Below, piece after piece: positions 8,701 through 16,727 of a DNA stretch of 43,411 nt. The notes beneath the pieces were generated by a model. That model was not told the DNA's origin. It searched no databases and saw nothing but the letters and a program-made list of their open reading frames with translations. The stretch lies in contig UQRY01000012.1 of the NCBI GenBank assembly GCA_900543675.1, forward strand, positions 1-43,411, given 5' to 3'. The translations under genes and the position numbers were made by a program. The stretch's first letter is position 1; every line of letters starts with the position of its first letter. The DNA is from an uncultured Mycoplasmatota bacterium. GTDB taxonomy: Bacteria > Bacillota_I > Bacilli_A > RF39 > UBA660.

Positions 8701-9633
8701 ATGTCTTTCACAACAACAATTAAAGAAGAAATTTCCAGAATCGATAACACTAAGTCTGAAAGTATCGCAGAGTTATCTGGTTTCATGCGAAATAATGGAA
8801 GCTATAGTGATACGACAATTGATCTTGTCTCTGAAAATGCGACTGTGGTAAAACGCGTATATAAACTATGCAAAGATCTCTACGACATTACTTGTGAAAT
8901 AGAAACTAGAAAAGGAAATAACTTCAGTAAAAATAATCTTTATCTAATTATGATCGACGATAAGGTAGACTTTATTTTAAAAGATCTATCTGTCATAGAT
9001 GAAAACGGAGAATATTTACCGCAACCAGCTAGCTATATTGCCGATTCAGAAGCAGAAATTAGAGCGTATTTAAGAGGAAGTTTCTTAACCAAAGGAAGCA
9101 TTAATGATCCAAAAACATCTAGGTACCATTTAGAATTCTTAATCGATGAAAGAGAAGAAGCAGAGTTTATTCAAAAACTATTAAACAATTTTTCCCTCAA
9201 CAGTAAAATACTAAGTAGAGAGAAAGGCTACATGGTATACATTAAAGAAGCTGAAAAAATAGGCGATTTCTTACGAATCATCAGTGCTTTTAATGCTGTA
9301 TTATACTATGAAGATATCAGAATCTATCGCGATCACAAAAATATGACAAATCGCTTAAATAATTGTGAACAAGCCAATATCGATAAAATCGTGGAAACCG
9401 CAACTAAACAACTAGAAGATATTCGTTATTTAAAAGAAAATCTAGGAATCGAATTATTAGACGACAAAACCAAGGAAATTATTGAATATCGAGAAAAGTA
9501 TCCTGAGGCATCCCTTCTAGAGTTAAGTGAAATCATCTCTTATGAAACAGGGAAATCAATTACTAAATCCGGATTAAATCATCGATTTAGAAAAATAAGA
9601 GAATTAGCCGAAAAAATGAGAAAACAAGAGTGA
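8701..9633 (+). CDS. whiA: Sporulation/cell-division regulator WhiA
   Basis: WhiA is a DNA-binding protein. It controls sporulation in Streptomyces and affects division and chromosome segregation in B. subtilis. The 310-aa protein begins with the family N terminus MSFTTTIKEEI. It has a LAGLIDADG-like homing-endonuclease fold around AYLRGSFLTKGSINDP and a C-terminal helix-turn-helix ending in KSGLNHRFRKI. The AGGTGAT ribosome binding site overlaps the yvcK stop, so the two are co-translated. The gene ends 47 bases before the Fic-domain gene, which may be in the same transcript. Confidence 0.95.
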   Translation: MSFTTTIKEEISRIDNTKSESIAELSGFMRNNGSYSDTTIDLVSENATVVKRVYKLCKDLYDITCEIETRKGNNFSKNNLYLIMIDDKVDFILKDLSVIDENGEYLPQPASYIADSEAEIRAYLRGSFLTKGSINDPKTSRYHLEFLIDEREEAEFIQKLLNNFSLNSKILSREKGYMVYIKEAEKIGDFLRIISAFNAVLYYEDIRIYRDHKNMTNRLNNCEQANIDKIVETATKQLEDIRYLKENLGIELLDDKTKEIIEYREKYPEASLLELSEIISYETGKSITKSGLNHRFRKIRELAEKMRKQE

Positions 9634-9680
9634 ATATTTGAAAATAAATAGAGTGATTGAATTAAGGTGGTGTATGAACA

Positions 9681-10598
9681 ATGACGAATGAAGAAATTGA
9701 CTTAGAAATTGAGAAATATATGAATAGTGGACAGTATAAAGTAGTAGATTTAAGTATCTTTGAGGTTTTAGAACATCTTACATTTGAAGAAGGAATCCTA
9801 GAACAGTGTAAAGATACTTTAGAAAAATACAAGGAGTATGTTCAAAAATTAATGGAATTATCAGAAGAAGAACGTACTATTTTTTTACAAGCAATTAAAA
9901 GTGCCGAAATTGTAGATAATCAAAAATTAGAAAAAGAAAATTCCTTTCTAATTGGACTATATATGCAAACTCAGAAATTAAATGCGATAGATTATCTCTT
10001 ATCGGTTGATTCACCATTAACGAAAGAAAATGTGAAAATAAGTAACCAACTTATTCTTCAAGGAACTTCTCATGAAAAATATGCTAGTGGTGAATATCGA
10101 CAAAATAATCGCAAATTTGTAGGAAAATGGAATATAGATGGAAGTAGGGATATTAAATATTTTCCTCTTCCTTACCCAGAGATCGACCATGCGATGGAAA
10201 AACTATTAGCCTATTATAATCAAGAAACTGCAAATGAAATAGATATTTTATTGAAACCACTTATTGTTCATGGACTAATCGCAGCTCTTCAGATGTTTGA
10301 AGATGGAAATACAAGATTGGGAAGAGTCGTCCAAAGTGTTGAATTGTGGCACTTAAGCAACCAATTTTTAGAGACCAAATTACCTCAACCAGCTTTATAT
10401 ATGAGTAGATCTTACTACCCATTCCGTGAACAGTATCGTGAAAAGATTACGAATATTGTAGTAGAAAATAATCAGGAAGGTTGGAATAATTGGCTTCATT
10501 TCAATCTAAATCGTATAGAAGATCAAATTCAGTTTAATGAATACAATCTAGAACAATACCGTACTAGACTAAACTATGAACATGCAAAAAAAAGATAA
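9681..10598 (+). CDS. Fic/DOC-domain protein lacking the catalytic histidine
   Basis: Fic enzymes usually AMPylate target proteins using the motif HxFx(D/E)GN(G/K)RxxR. This 305-aa protein has the GEYR segment (residues 137-140), the substrate-flap region FPLPYPEI, and then QMFEDGNTRLGR at 204-215: the histidine is Gln204 and the second glycine is Thr211. The nucleotide-binding D/E-G-N and arginines remain. At the position of the inhibitory motif (S/T)xxxE(G/N) it has SAEIVD (74-79), with Val78 replacing Glu. So both the catalytic base and the self-inhibitory glutamate appear lost. AAGGTGG sits 10 bases before the ATG. Its 3' end overlaps the clpP terminator. Confidence 0.85.
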   Translation: MTNEEIDLEIEKYMNSGQYKVVDLSIFEVLEHLTFEEGILEQCKDTLEKYKEYVQKLMELSEEERTIFLQAIKSAEIVDNQKLEKENSFLIGLYMQTQKLNAIDYLLSVDSPLTKENVKISNQLILQGTSHEKYASGEYRQNNRKFVGKWNIDGSRDIKYFPLPYPEIDHAMEKLLAYYNQETANEIDILLKPLIVHGLIAALQMFEDGNTRLGRVVQSVELWHLSNQFLETKLPQPALYMSRSYYPFREQYREKITNIVVENNQEGWNNWLHFNLNRIEDQIQFNEYNLEQYRTRLNYEHAKKR

Positions 10599-10619
10599 GC
10601 GTTCTTGTACCCTTATCTT
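10592..10619 (-). terminator. clpP terminator
   Basis: An 8-bp stem AAGATAAG/CTTATCTT with a 12-base loop. Read on the minus strand it is followed by eight T residues (plus-strand A run 10586-10593). It overlaps the end of the convergent Fic gene, which has no T tract of its own. Confidence 0.8.
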
Positions 10620-11190
10620 ATTGAATAATTTGATCAACGATACCATAATCGAGAGCTTCTTTACTATCCATAAAGTTATCTCTTTCGGTATCTTTTTCAA
10701 TCGTTTCGATATCTTGGCCAGTATTGGCAGCAAGAATAGTATTCATTCTCTTCTTTACTTTTAAAATGTGTTCAGCCGCAATCTTAATTTCTGTTGCTTG
10801 CCCTTGAGCACCACCTAATGGTTGATGAATCATTACCTCAGCATTTGGCAAGATAAAGCGTTTTCCTTTTTCCCCTGAAGATAAAAGAAAAGCCGCCATA
10901 CTTGCCGCCATACCAATACAAATCGTCGAAACCTTACTTTTAACAAAGTTCATCGTATCGTATATGGCCATCCCACTAGTAATCGACCCACCAGGACTAT
11001 TGATATAGAGACTGATATCTTCATGGTTCAAAGAGTCTAAATAGAGTAATTGGGCCACAATAGAATCAGAAGTACTATCGTTGATCTCTCCACTTAATAG
11101 AATAATCCTGTTTTTTAATAATCTAGAAAAAATATCATAACTTCTTTCACCATTACTTTCTTTGTCTATGACAATAGGAACTAAACTCAT
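10618..11190 (-). CDS. clpP: ATP-dependent Clp protease proteolytic subunit ClpP
   Basis: ClpP forms the tetradecameric serine-protease chamber that works with ClpX or ClpC ATPases. The 190-aa protein carries the catalytic triad Ser97 (GMAASMAA), His122 (MIHQP) and Asp171 (ERDNFM), and the INSPGGS oxyanion-hole motif. The N terminus MSLVPIVIDK fits the family, whose first residues are processed. The ribosome binding site on the minus strand is AGGTGAAG. I saw no CtsR-type GGTCAAA repeats upstream. It is transcribed against the Fic gene and divergently from the 60-aa ORF. Confidence 0.97.
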   Translation of the reverse strand: MSLVPIVIDKESNGERSYDIFSRLLKNRIILLSGEINDSTSDSIVAQLLYLDSLNHEDISLYINSPGGSITSGMAIYDTMNFVKSKVSTICIGMAASMAAFLLSSGEKGKRFILPNAEVMIHQPLGGAQGQATEIKIAAEHILKVKKRMNTILAANTGQDIETIEKDTERDNFMDSKEALDYGIVDQIIQ

Positions 11191-11301
11191 TTTTCTTCAC
11201 CTATATATATATTAGTAGAAAATCACAAAAAATATTCATTAAAGACAAACTATGCTTTCTAATTGTAAAAAAAAGTAATATAATAACTTTGAGGTGATAA
11301 C

Positions 11302-11484
11302 TTGAAAACTAAAGTTAATAATTTAAAAATAATGCAAAATTCTACAAAAGAAAAAACTATTTCGATGAGTTTATCTGATTATTATGAATTAACACGAGGA
11401 ATGAAAATAAACTTTGTTGATGAGGCAAATAAACAGCTTGAGCTTGAAGAACCGGTAAAGGTAAAACAAAAAACAAAAGAATAA
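11302..11484 (+). CDS. Small hypothetical protein, 60 aa, TTG start
   Basis: I do not recognise this protein. It is short, charged, and has a helical middle (MSLSDYYELTRGMKINFVDE) with a lysine-rich tail. It starts at a TTG four bases after GAGGTGAT, with a TATAAT element at 11279-11284, so translation is plausible. The next gene begins 31 bases after its stop, making it likely to be in one operon with the nucleoside kinase. The end of the gene and the following spacer hold a short imperfect repeat of AATAAAACAAAAG. Confidence 0.55.
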   Translation: MKTKVNNLKIMQNSTKEKTISMSLSDYYELTRGMKINFVDEANKQLELEEPVKVKQKTKE

Positions 11485-11515
11485 AACAAAAGAATAAAAT
11501 AAAGGGGTGCGATTA

Positions 11516-13168
11516 ATGAATCAAATAACGATTACGATTGGAGAAGAAAGAGTTCAAGTAGAGCGGGGGACTAATCTTGCTGAATTAGCGAATAACTACC
11601 AATCTAATTTTAAGTATGAGATTATTTTAGCGAAAGTAAATGGTATTTATCAAGAATTAACGTATACTATTCACAAAGACTGTAAAGTAGAGTTTTTAGA
11701 TTTAACCGAAAGAGGTGCGAATCGGGTATTTTTAAATGGCTTAATTTATCTAACGATTTATGCGACAAAACAGTTATTTGGTAGTAATATGGAAATTAAA
11801 GTTAATCACTCTTTAGATAAAGGCTTATATATAGAAACAAATATTGGTTTAACAGAAGAAGATTTAACTCATCTAGAATTAAAAATGAAAGAGATTATTG
11901 CTGCTGATTTACCAATTACCAAAGTAACCGTAACGAGATTAGATGCTAAAAATTATTTTCAAGCAGTAGGAGATGAAGTAAAGGCAGGAATAATGGGCTA
12001 TATTACTTCTACTCATGTCACTTTATATAAACTAGCTGATCTATATAATTACTTATATAGTCAGATGCCAATTAGTACAAAAGCATTATCTCACTTTGAG
12101 TTAACTTACTTACACGAAAATGGTTTTGTCCTTCGCTTTCCTACTATCTATATGAAAGAGGGAATCAAACCCTACCAACATCGAAAAAATATCTTTGAAT
12201 TATTTCAACGTTCTAGAGATTGGGCTAAACTATTGAAATTAGAAAACGTAGTGGATTTAAACCGCCGAGTATCTAACAGTACAATTGAAGAGTTAATTCG
12301 TATCGATGAGTTAGTGAAAAATGAGAAATTATTCGATATTGCGAAAGAAATTGTAAACAAGAGAGAACATGCTAAAATCGTTCTTATTGGCGGCCCTTCC
12401 TCAACAGGAAAAACAACGACGACCAACAAGTTAGTGTTATGTTTAAAAAGTTTTGGCAAAAACCCGATTATGTTATCAATGGATGATTTCTTTGTCGAAA
12501 GAGAGGAGACACCTTTAGGTGAAGATGGAAAACCCGATTATGAACGCTTAGAAGCAGTTAACTTAGAATTATTTGAATCGACAATTCAAAAATTATTGGC
12601 AGGTGAAGAAACCTCTGTTCCAACGTATAACTTTATTCTAGGGAAAAAAGAATATAAAAATAAAATAAAAATGAATAAAGAAGATATTCTTTTAATTGAA
12701 GGAATTCATGCTTTAAATCCAAGAGTATTAGAACACATTCCTAAAGAAAATAAAATAACGATCTATTTATCAGCCCTTACGGAATTAAATATCGATAATC
12801 ATGCGCGTGTATCGACAACGGATAATAGACTATTACGAAGAATTGTCCGCGATAATCGTACTAGAGGAAACAGTGTCGAAAATACCTTAAAAAGTTGGGC
12901 TAAAGTAAGAGAAGGAGAAGAAAAATATATTTTCCCTTATCAGGATGATGCTGAATATACCTTTAATACTGCTCATATCTATGAGCTAGGGGTATTAAAA
13001 ACCTTCGTTGAACCTCTTCTTTATTCCGTACCAGTCACCTCAGACTATTATAACGAAGCCGTTCGTTTAATTAACTTTTTACGAGTATTTTTACCAATTT
13101 CTTCGGAGAGTATTCCTGAAGACTCTATTTTAAGAGAATTTATTGGTGGAGGTTGTTTCAAAATATAA
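11516..13168 (+). CDS. TGS-domain/uridine kinase family fusion protein
   Basis: A 550-aa protein with the layout seen in many Bacillota nucleoside kinases. The first 60 residues resemble a TGS domain, residues about 70-220 resemble the second additional domain of threonyl-tRNA synthetase, and the C-terminal part (about 285-480) is a phosphoribulokinase/uridine kinase P-loop domain. The Walker A is GGPSSTGKTT near residue 291, followed by MLSMDDFFVERE and LLIEGIHALNP. The substrate is probably a nucleoside, but this is not proven for the family. I chose the ATG at 11516, six bases after AAAGGGGTG, over an in-frame GTG at 11507. Confidence 0.85.
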   Translation: MNQITITIGEERVQVERGTNLAELANNYQSNFKYEIILAKVNGIYQELTYTIHKDCKVEFLDLTERGANRVFLNGLIYLTIYATKQLFGSNMEIKVNHSLDKGLYIETNIGLTEEDLTHLELKMKEIIAADLPITKVTVTRLDAKNYFQAVGDEVKAGIMGYITSTHVTLYKLADLYNYLYSQMPISTKALSHFELTYLHENGFVLRFPTIYMKEGIKPYQHRKNIFELFQRSRDWAKLLKLENVVDLNRRVSNSTIEELIRIDELVKNEKLFDIAKEIVNKREHAKIVLIGGPSSTGKTTTTNKLVLCLKSFGKNPIMLSMDDFFVEREETPLGEDGKPDYERLEAVNLELFESTIQKLLAGEETSVPTYNFILGKKEYKNKIKMNKEDILLIEGIHALNPRVLEHIPKENKITIYLSALTELNIDNHARVSTTDNRLLRRIVRDNRTRGNSVENTLKSWAKVREGEEKYIFPYQDDAEYTFNTAHIYELGVLKTFVEPLLYSVPVTSDYYNEAVRLINFLRVFLPISSESIPEDSILREFIGGGCFKI

Positions 13169-13174
13169 GCAAGC

Positions 13175-13267
13175 TGTGGATAAAAGGAAAAAAGCAAAAA
13201 ATTTATCCACAAAACTGTGGAAAAAAAGTTAAAAAAAATAGTAATTATCCCCATTTTCTGTGGAAAA
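13175..13267. promoter_or_regulatory. Cluster of five DnaA-box-like sites upstream of gap
   Basis: Two perfect DnaA boxes, TGTGGATAA (13175-13183) and TTATCCACA (13203-13211), are followed by TGTGGAAAA (13216-13224), TTATCCCCA (13245-13253) and TGTGGAAAA (13259-13267), the last three each one base off. They alternate in orientation within 93 bp and end 36 bases before the gap -35. No dnaA or dnaN lies nearby, so this does not look like the main origin. Confidence 0.75.
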
Positions 13268-13302
13268 AAGTGACAAGTAACGATTAGTTTTTTTTGAATA
13301 TA

Positions 13303-13331
13303 TTGACAACACTACGTAAAAACTATATAGT
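13303..13331 (+). promoter_or_regulatory. gap promoter
   Basis: TTGACA (13303-13308) and TATAGT (13326-13331) with 17-base spacing. The ribosome binding site AAGAGGAGG follows, with the ATG at 13355. Confidence 0.8.
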
Positions 13332-13354
13332 GAAAATAGAAAGAGGAGGATATA

Positions 13355-14371
13355 ATGAAAATAGCAATTAATGGTTTTGGACGTATCGGACGCCTTGCTT
13401 TTCGCCAAATGTTTGCAAATAGCGAGTACGAAATTGTTGCGATTAACGATTTGACCAATCCTAAAATGTTAGCGCACTTATTAAAATATGATTCTGCCCA
13501 AAAAAAATATGAATTAGCGGATACTGTTCAAGCAACAGAGAAAGGAATTATCGTAGCTGGAAAAGAAATCCCAGTTTATGCCATCTCTAATCCAGAAGAA
13601 TTACCTTGGAGAGAATTAGGTGTCGATGTAGTATTAGAATGTACTGGATTCTTTACTTCAAAAGAAAAAGCAGAAGCTCACTTAAGAGCCGGAGCTAAAA
13701 AAGTAATTATTTCTGCTCCAGCTGGTAATGATGTACCTACAGTAGTTTATGGGGTAAATGAAAATATCATTACTAAAGACGACCATATTATTTCGGCTGC
13801 CTCTTGTACGACAAATTGCCTTGCGCCAATGGCTAATGCCCTAAATACTTATGCGCCAATTATCTCTGGTATCATGACTACAGTTCATGCCTATACAGGT
13901 GATCAAATGATCCTAGATGGACCACATAGAAAAGGAGATTTAAGAAGAGCACGTGCAGGTGCAATCAATATTGTACCTAACTCTACTGGTGCTGCCAAAG
14001 CGATTGGATTAGTTATTCCTTCACTGTCAGGTAAACTAATCGGTGGAGCGCAACGTGTACCAGTTCCAGATGGCAGTTTAACGATTTTAGATGCTGTTGT
14101 CGATAAAGAAGTAACCAAAGAAGAGATCAATGAAATGATGAAATCAGTACAAAGCGATGCTTATGGCTATACCGATGAAGAAATTGTCTCTAGTGATATT
14201 ATTGGTGACACACATGGCTCGATTTTCGATGCTACACAAACAAAAGTAATTAGTCTTGGTGATGGCAAGACATTAGTCCAAGTTGTTGCTTGGTACGATA
14301 ATGAAAATTCTTATACTAGTCAAATGGTAAGAACAGCTAAAAAACTAGTAGAAGTTATGGAAACCATGTAG
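13355..14371 (+). CDS. gap: Glyceraldehyde-3-phosphate dehydrogenase
   Basis: The NAD-dependent glycolytic enzyme that oxidises and phosphorylates glyceraldehyde-3-phosphate. It is 338 aa, with the Rossmann motif INGFGRIGR (4-12), Asp32 in NDLT (an NAD rather than NADP preference), the catalytic Cys151 in SAASCTTNC, and HAYTGDQ with the catalytic histidine. There is no CggR-type regulator upstream. It has its own promoter and terminator, so it is monocistronic although pgk follows. The DnaA-box cluster in front of it is unusual. Confidence 0.98.
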   Translation: MKIAINGFGRIGRLAFRQMFANSEYEIVAINDLTNPKMLAHLLKYDSAQKKYELADTVQATEKGIIVAGKEIPVYAISNPEELPWRELGVDVVLECTGFFTSKEKAEAHLRAGAKKVIISAPAGNDVPTVVYGVNENIITKDDHIISAASCTTNCLAPMANALNTYAPIISGIMTTVHAYTGDQMILDGPHRKGDLRRARAGAINIVPNSTGAAKAIGLVIPSLSGKLIGGAQRVPVPDGSLTILDAVVDKEVTKEEINEMMKSVQSDAYGYTDEEIVSSDIIGDTHGSIFDATQTKVISLGDGKTLVQVVAWYDNENSYTSQMVRTAKKLVEVMETM

Positions 14372-14390
14372 GAATATCTAGTAATTAATG

Positions 14391-14419
14391 AAAAGAGATT
14401 TAATTCATCTCTTTTTTTT
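14391..14419 (+). terminator. gap terminator
   Basis: A 9-bp stem AAAAGAGAT/ATCTCTTTT with a 7-base loop and a T tract to 14419. A TATACT hexamer (14422-14427) just after it may serve as the pgk -10, without a clear -35. Confidence 0.85.
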
Positions 14420-14463
14420 GGTATACTAGTAATGAAAAAGAATAAAAGAAAAGAGGTTACAAA

Positions 14464-15642
14464 ATGAAGAAAAGTATTACCGATTTAAATTTGACAGGTA
14501 AGCGAGTAATCATTCGTTGTGATTTTAATGTTCCAATGAAGAATGGAGAAATCACAGATGATACGAGAATTGTAGAAAGTTTAGATACGATTCGTTATGC
14601 AGTTAGTGAGAGAGCGAAAGTAATTTTAATGTCTCACCTTGGAAGAATTAAAGAGGAAAGCGATAAGAGCAAGAATACCTTAGCTCCTGTTGCAGAGAAG
14701 TTAAGTGAATTACTCCATCGCCCAGTTTTATTCATCAATAAAACGAGAAGTGATACTTTAATCAAAACAGTTCAAGAAATGAACGAAGGGGATATTTTAT
14801 TAGTCGAAAATACTCGCTTTGAAGATTTAGATGGTAAAAAAGAAAGCGGTAATGATGACGAATTAGCTACTTATTGGGCAAACCTAGGAGATATTTTCAT
14901 CAATGATGCCTTTGGAACGATTCATCGTAGCCATGCATCAAATGTAGGTATTGGTAGTAAATTACCTAATGCGATTGGTTTCTTAGTGGAAAAAGAGTTA
15001 AAAGCATTGAGTAGGCTCGATAATCCAGAACATCCATATATCGTCATTCTTGGTGGAAGTAAAGTGGCTGATAAAATTGGTGTCATCAAAAATTTGATTG
15101 AAAAAGCAGATAAAATTATTATCGGTGGCGGAATGGCATTCACGTTCTTAAAAGCAGCTGGATACTCAATTGGAAGTAGTATTTTAGATGAAGAAAATAT
15201 TGAGTTCTGTAAGCAGATGTTAACGAATTATCCAGGAAAAATCATTTTACCTGTTGATGTTCAAGCAGCGACTTCCCTAGAAGATGAGAATAGTCGCATC
15301 GTTAAAATCAACGAACTATCTGCTACAGAAAAAGGCTTAGATATCGGTCCAGAGACAGTTCAAGAATTTTGTGATATACTAAAAACAGCGAAAACAGTTG
15401 TTTGGAACGGACCATTAGGTGTATATGAAAATCCTAAATATTGCGTTGGAACGGAACAAGTATTAAAATTCTTAACCGATAATCATATTGATACGATTTT
15501 AGGCGGTGGTGATATTGTAGCTGCTGCTAGCCAATTAGGATATAAAGATAAAGTCAGTCATGCATCTACTGGAGGAGGGGCTACTTTAGAATATCTAGAA
15601 GGAAAGAGTTTACCAGGCCTTGAAGTAATAGCCGACAAATAA
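14464..15642 (+). CDS. pgk: Phosphoglycerate kinase
   Basis: Transfers phosphate from 1,3-bisphosphoglycerate to ADP. The 392-aa protein is full length, with RCDFNVPM near residue 19 in the N-terminal substrate-binding domain, SHLGR, the IHRSHAS phosphoglycerate-binding segment, GGSKVADKIGV at the domain boundary, WNGPLGVYE, and the C-terminal GGGDIVAA and STGGGATLE nucleotide-binding loops. The ribosome binding site is AAAGAGG. No strong terminator follows, so read-through into the flippase-like gene 80 bases downstream is possible. Confidence 0.98.
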   Translation: MKKSITDLNLTGKRVIIRCDFNVPMKNGEITDDTRIVESLDTIRYAVSERAKVILMSHLGRIKEESDKSKNTLAPVAEKLSELLHRPVLFINKTRSDTLIKTVQEMNEGDILLVENTRFEDLDGKKESGNDDELATYWANLGDIFINDAFGTIHRSHASNVGIGSKLPNAIGFLVEKELKALSRLDNPEHPYIVILGGSKVADKIGVIKNLIEKADKIIIGGGMAFTFLKAAGYSIGSSILDEENIEFCKQMLTNYPGKIILPVDVQAATSLEDENSRIVKINELSATEKGLDIGPETVQEFCDILKTAKTVVWNGPLGVYENPKYCVGTEQVLKFLTDNHIDTILGGGDIVAAASQLGYKDKVSHASTGGGATLEYLEGKSLPGLEVIADK

Positions 15643-15722
15643 AAGCTTTTCTTTAGGAATTAATCTCTCAAGTAGAACCCATTTCTAACACAAAAAAATA
15701 AAGCAAAAAAGAGGAGTGTACT

Positions 15723-16727
15723 ATGAAAAGCTTAAAGAAAAACAGTCTAATATTAATTGGTATCACCATACTAATTCTCTTTTTAGTATTAAAAGATGAT
15801 TTCAACGAGATTATTGCTGCACTTCTTGGTGCCAATTTCTTCTTTCTTTTCTTAGCGCTTCTCTGTCAATTACTAGCTATCGTATTTGAAGCATTAGCGT
15901 ATAAGAAAATTGTCAATAGTTATAGTAAGGACTATAGTTTTGGTCAAGCTCTACGCATGCAGTTTATGACAAAATTCTTTAATGGGATTACCCCATTTTC
16001 TACCGGTGGTCAACCTATGCAAGTTTACATGCTAAAAAAAGATGGCTTCCGTTTAACAAAAGCAACCAACATCATCATGCAAAACTTTATTATTTATCAG
16101 GCAGCTCTAGTCATATACGGGTTATTTGCGATTGCGATCAATGCCAATTTTCATCTATTTAAAAATATTCCTGTATTAAAAGAATTGATTGTCTTAGGAT
16201 TCATGGTAAATACTTTAGTAATGTTAGGTTTGATTATCATTAGTTTCAGTAGTAAATTTAATCATCTAGTAATAAAAAAAGTTATTTCCTTTTTAGGAAA
16301 ATTGAAACTCATAAAAAATCCTGAAAAAACACAAGAAGCATGGAAAGAAAGAATTGATGACTTCCATGAAGGAACAACTTATTTGAAAAAGAATAAACTT
16401 CTTTGTTTAGAATCCTTTTTCTACAACATCATTTACTTAACACTAACTTATGTAATGCCTTATTTTGTCATTGTTGCCTTAGGAGGAACAGGAGTATCGC
16501 CAATTACCGCTATCGTTTCATCAGCTTATATCTTAATTATTGGTTCATTTGTACCGATACCTGGTGCGAGTGGCGGTATTGAGTATGGCTATTTGAAGTT
16601 CTTCGGTTGCTTTATTGGAGGTAGTATTCTAAAAGCCTCTCTTCTAATTTGGCGAACGATATCATACTATTTATTGATGATTATTGGTGCAATCGTCTTA
16701 AATGTTAAAGGGAGGAAAAAAAGATGA
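15723..16727 (+). CDS. Flippase-like membrane protein (UPF0104 / MprF transmembrane-domain family)
   Basis: A 334-aa protein with about eight hydrophobic spans. It has the family signatures TPFSTGGQPMQVYMLKKDG in the first third and FVPIPGASGGIEYGY near the C terminus. The family is related to the lipid-flipping half of MprF lysylphosphatidylglycerol synthases and is presumed to move lipids or glycolipids across the membrane. The start follows AGAGGAG. Its stop overlaps the GT4 gene start (ATGA), so the two proteins are made together and may handle one glycolipid. Confidence 0.88.
   Translation: MKSLKKNSLILIGITILILFLVLKDDFNEIIAALLGANFFFLFLALLCQLLAIVFEALAYKKIVNSYSKDYSFGQALRMQFMTKFFNGITPFSTGGQPMQVYMLKKDGFRLTKATNIIMQNFIIYQAALVIYGLFAIAINANFHLFKNIPVLKELIVLGFMVNTLVMLGLIIISFSSKFNHLVIKKVISFLGKLKLIKNPEKTQEAWKERIDDFHEGTTYLKKNKLLCLESFFYNIIYLTLTYVMPYFVIVALGGTGVSPITAIVSSAYILIIGSFVPIPGASGGIEYGYLKFFGCFIGGSILKASLLIWRTISYYLLMIIGAIVLNVKGRKKR

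Noticed and set aside
12205..13254. Minus-strand ORFs across the nucleoside kinase
   Set aside because: They lie opposite a well-supported gene, lack ribosome binding sites and show no recognisable protein.
13175..13267. Chromosomal origin of replication
   Set aside because: DnaA boxes are present, but dnaA, dnaN or rnpA-rpmH are not nearby and there is no long AT-rich unwinding region with the usual gene context.
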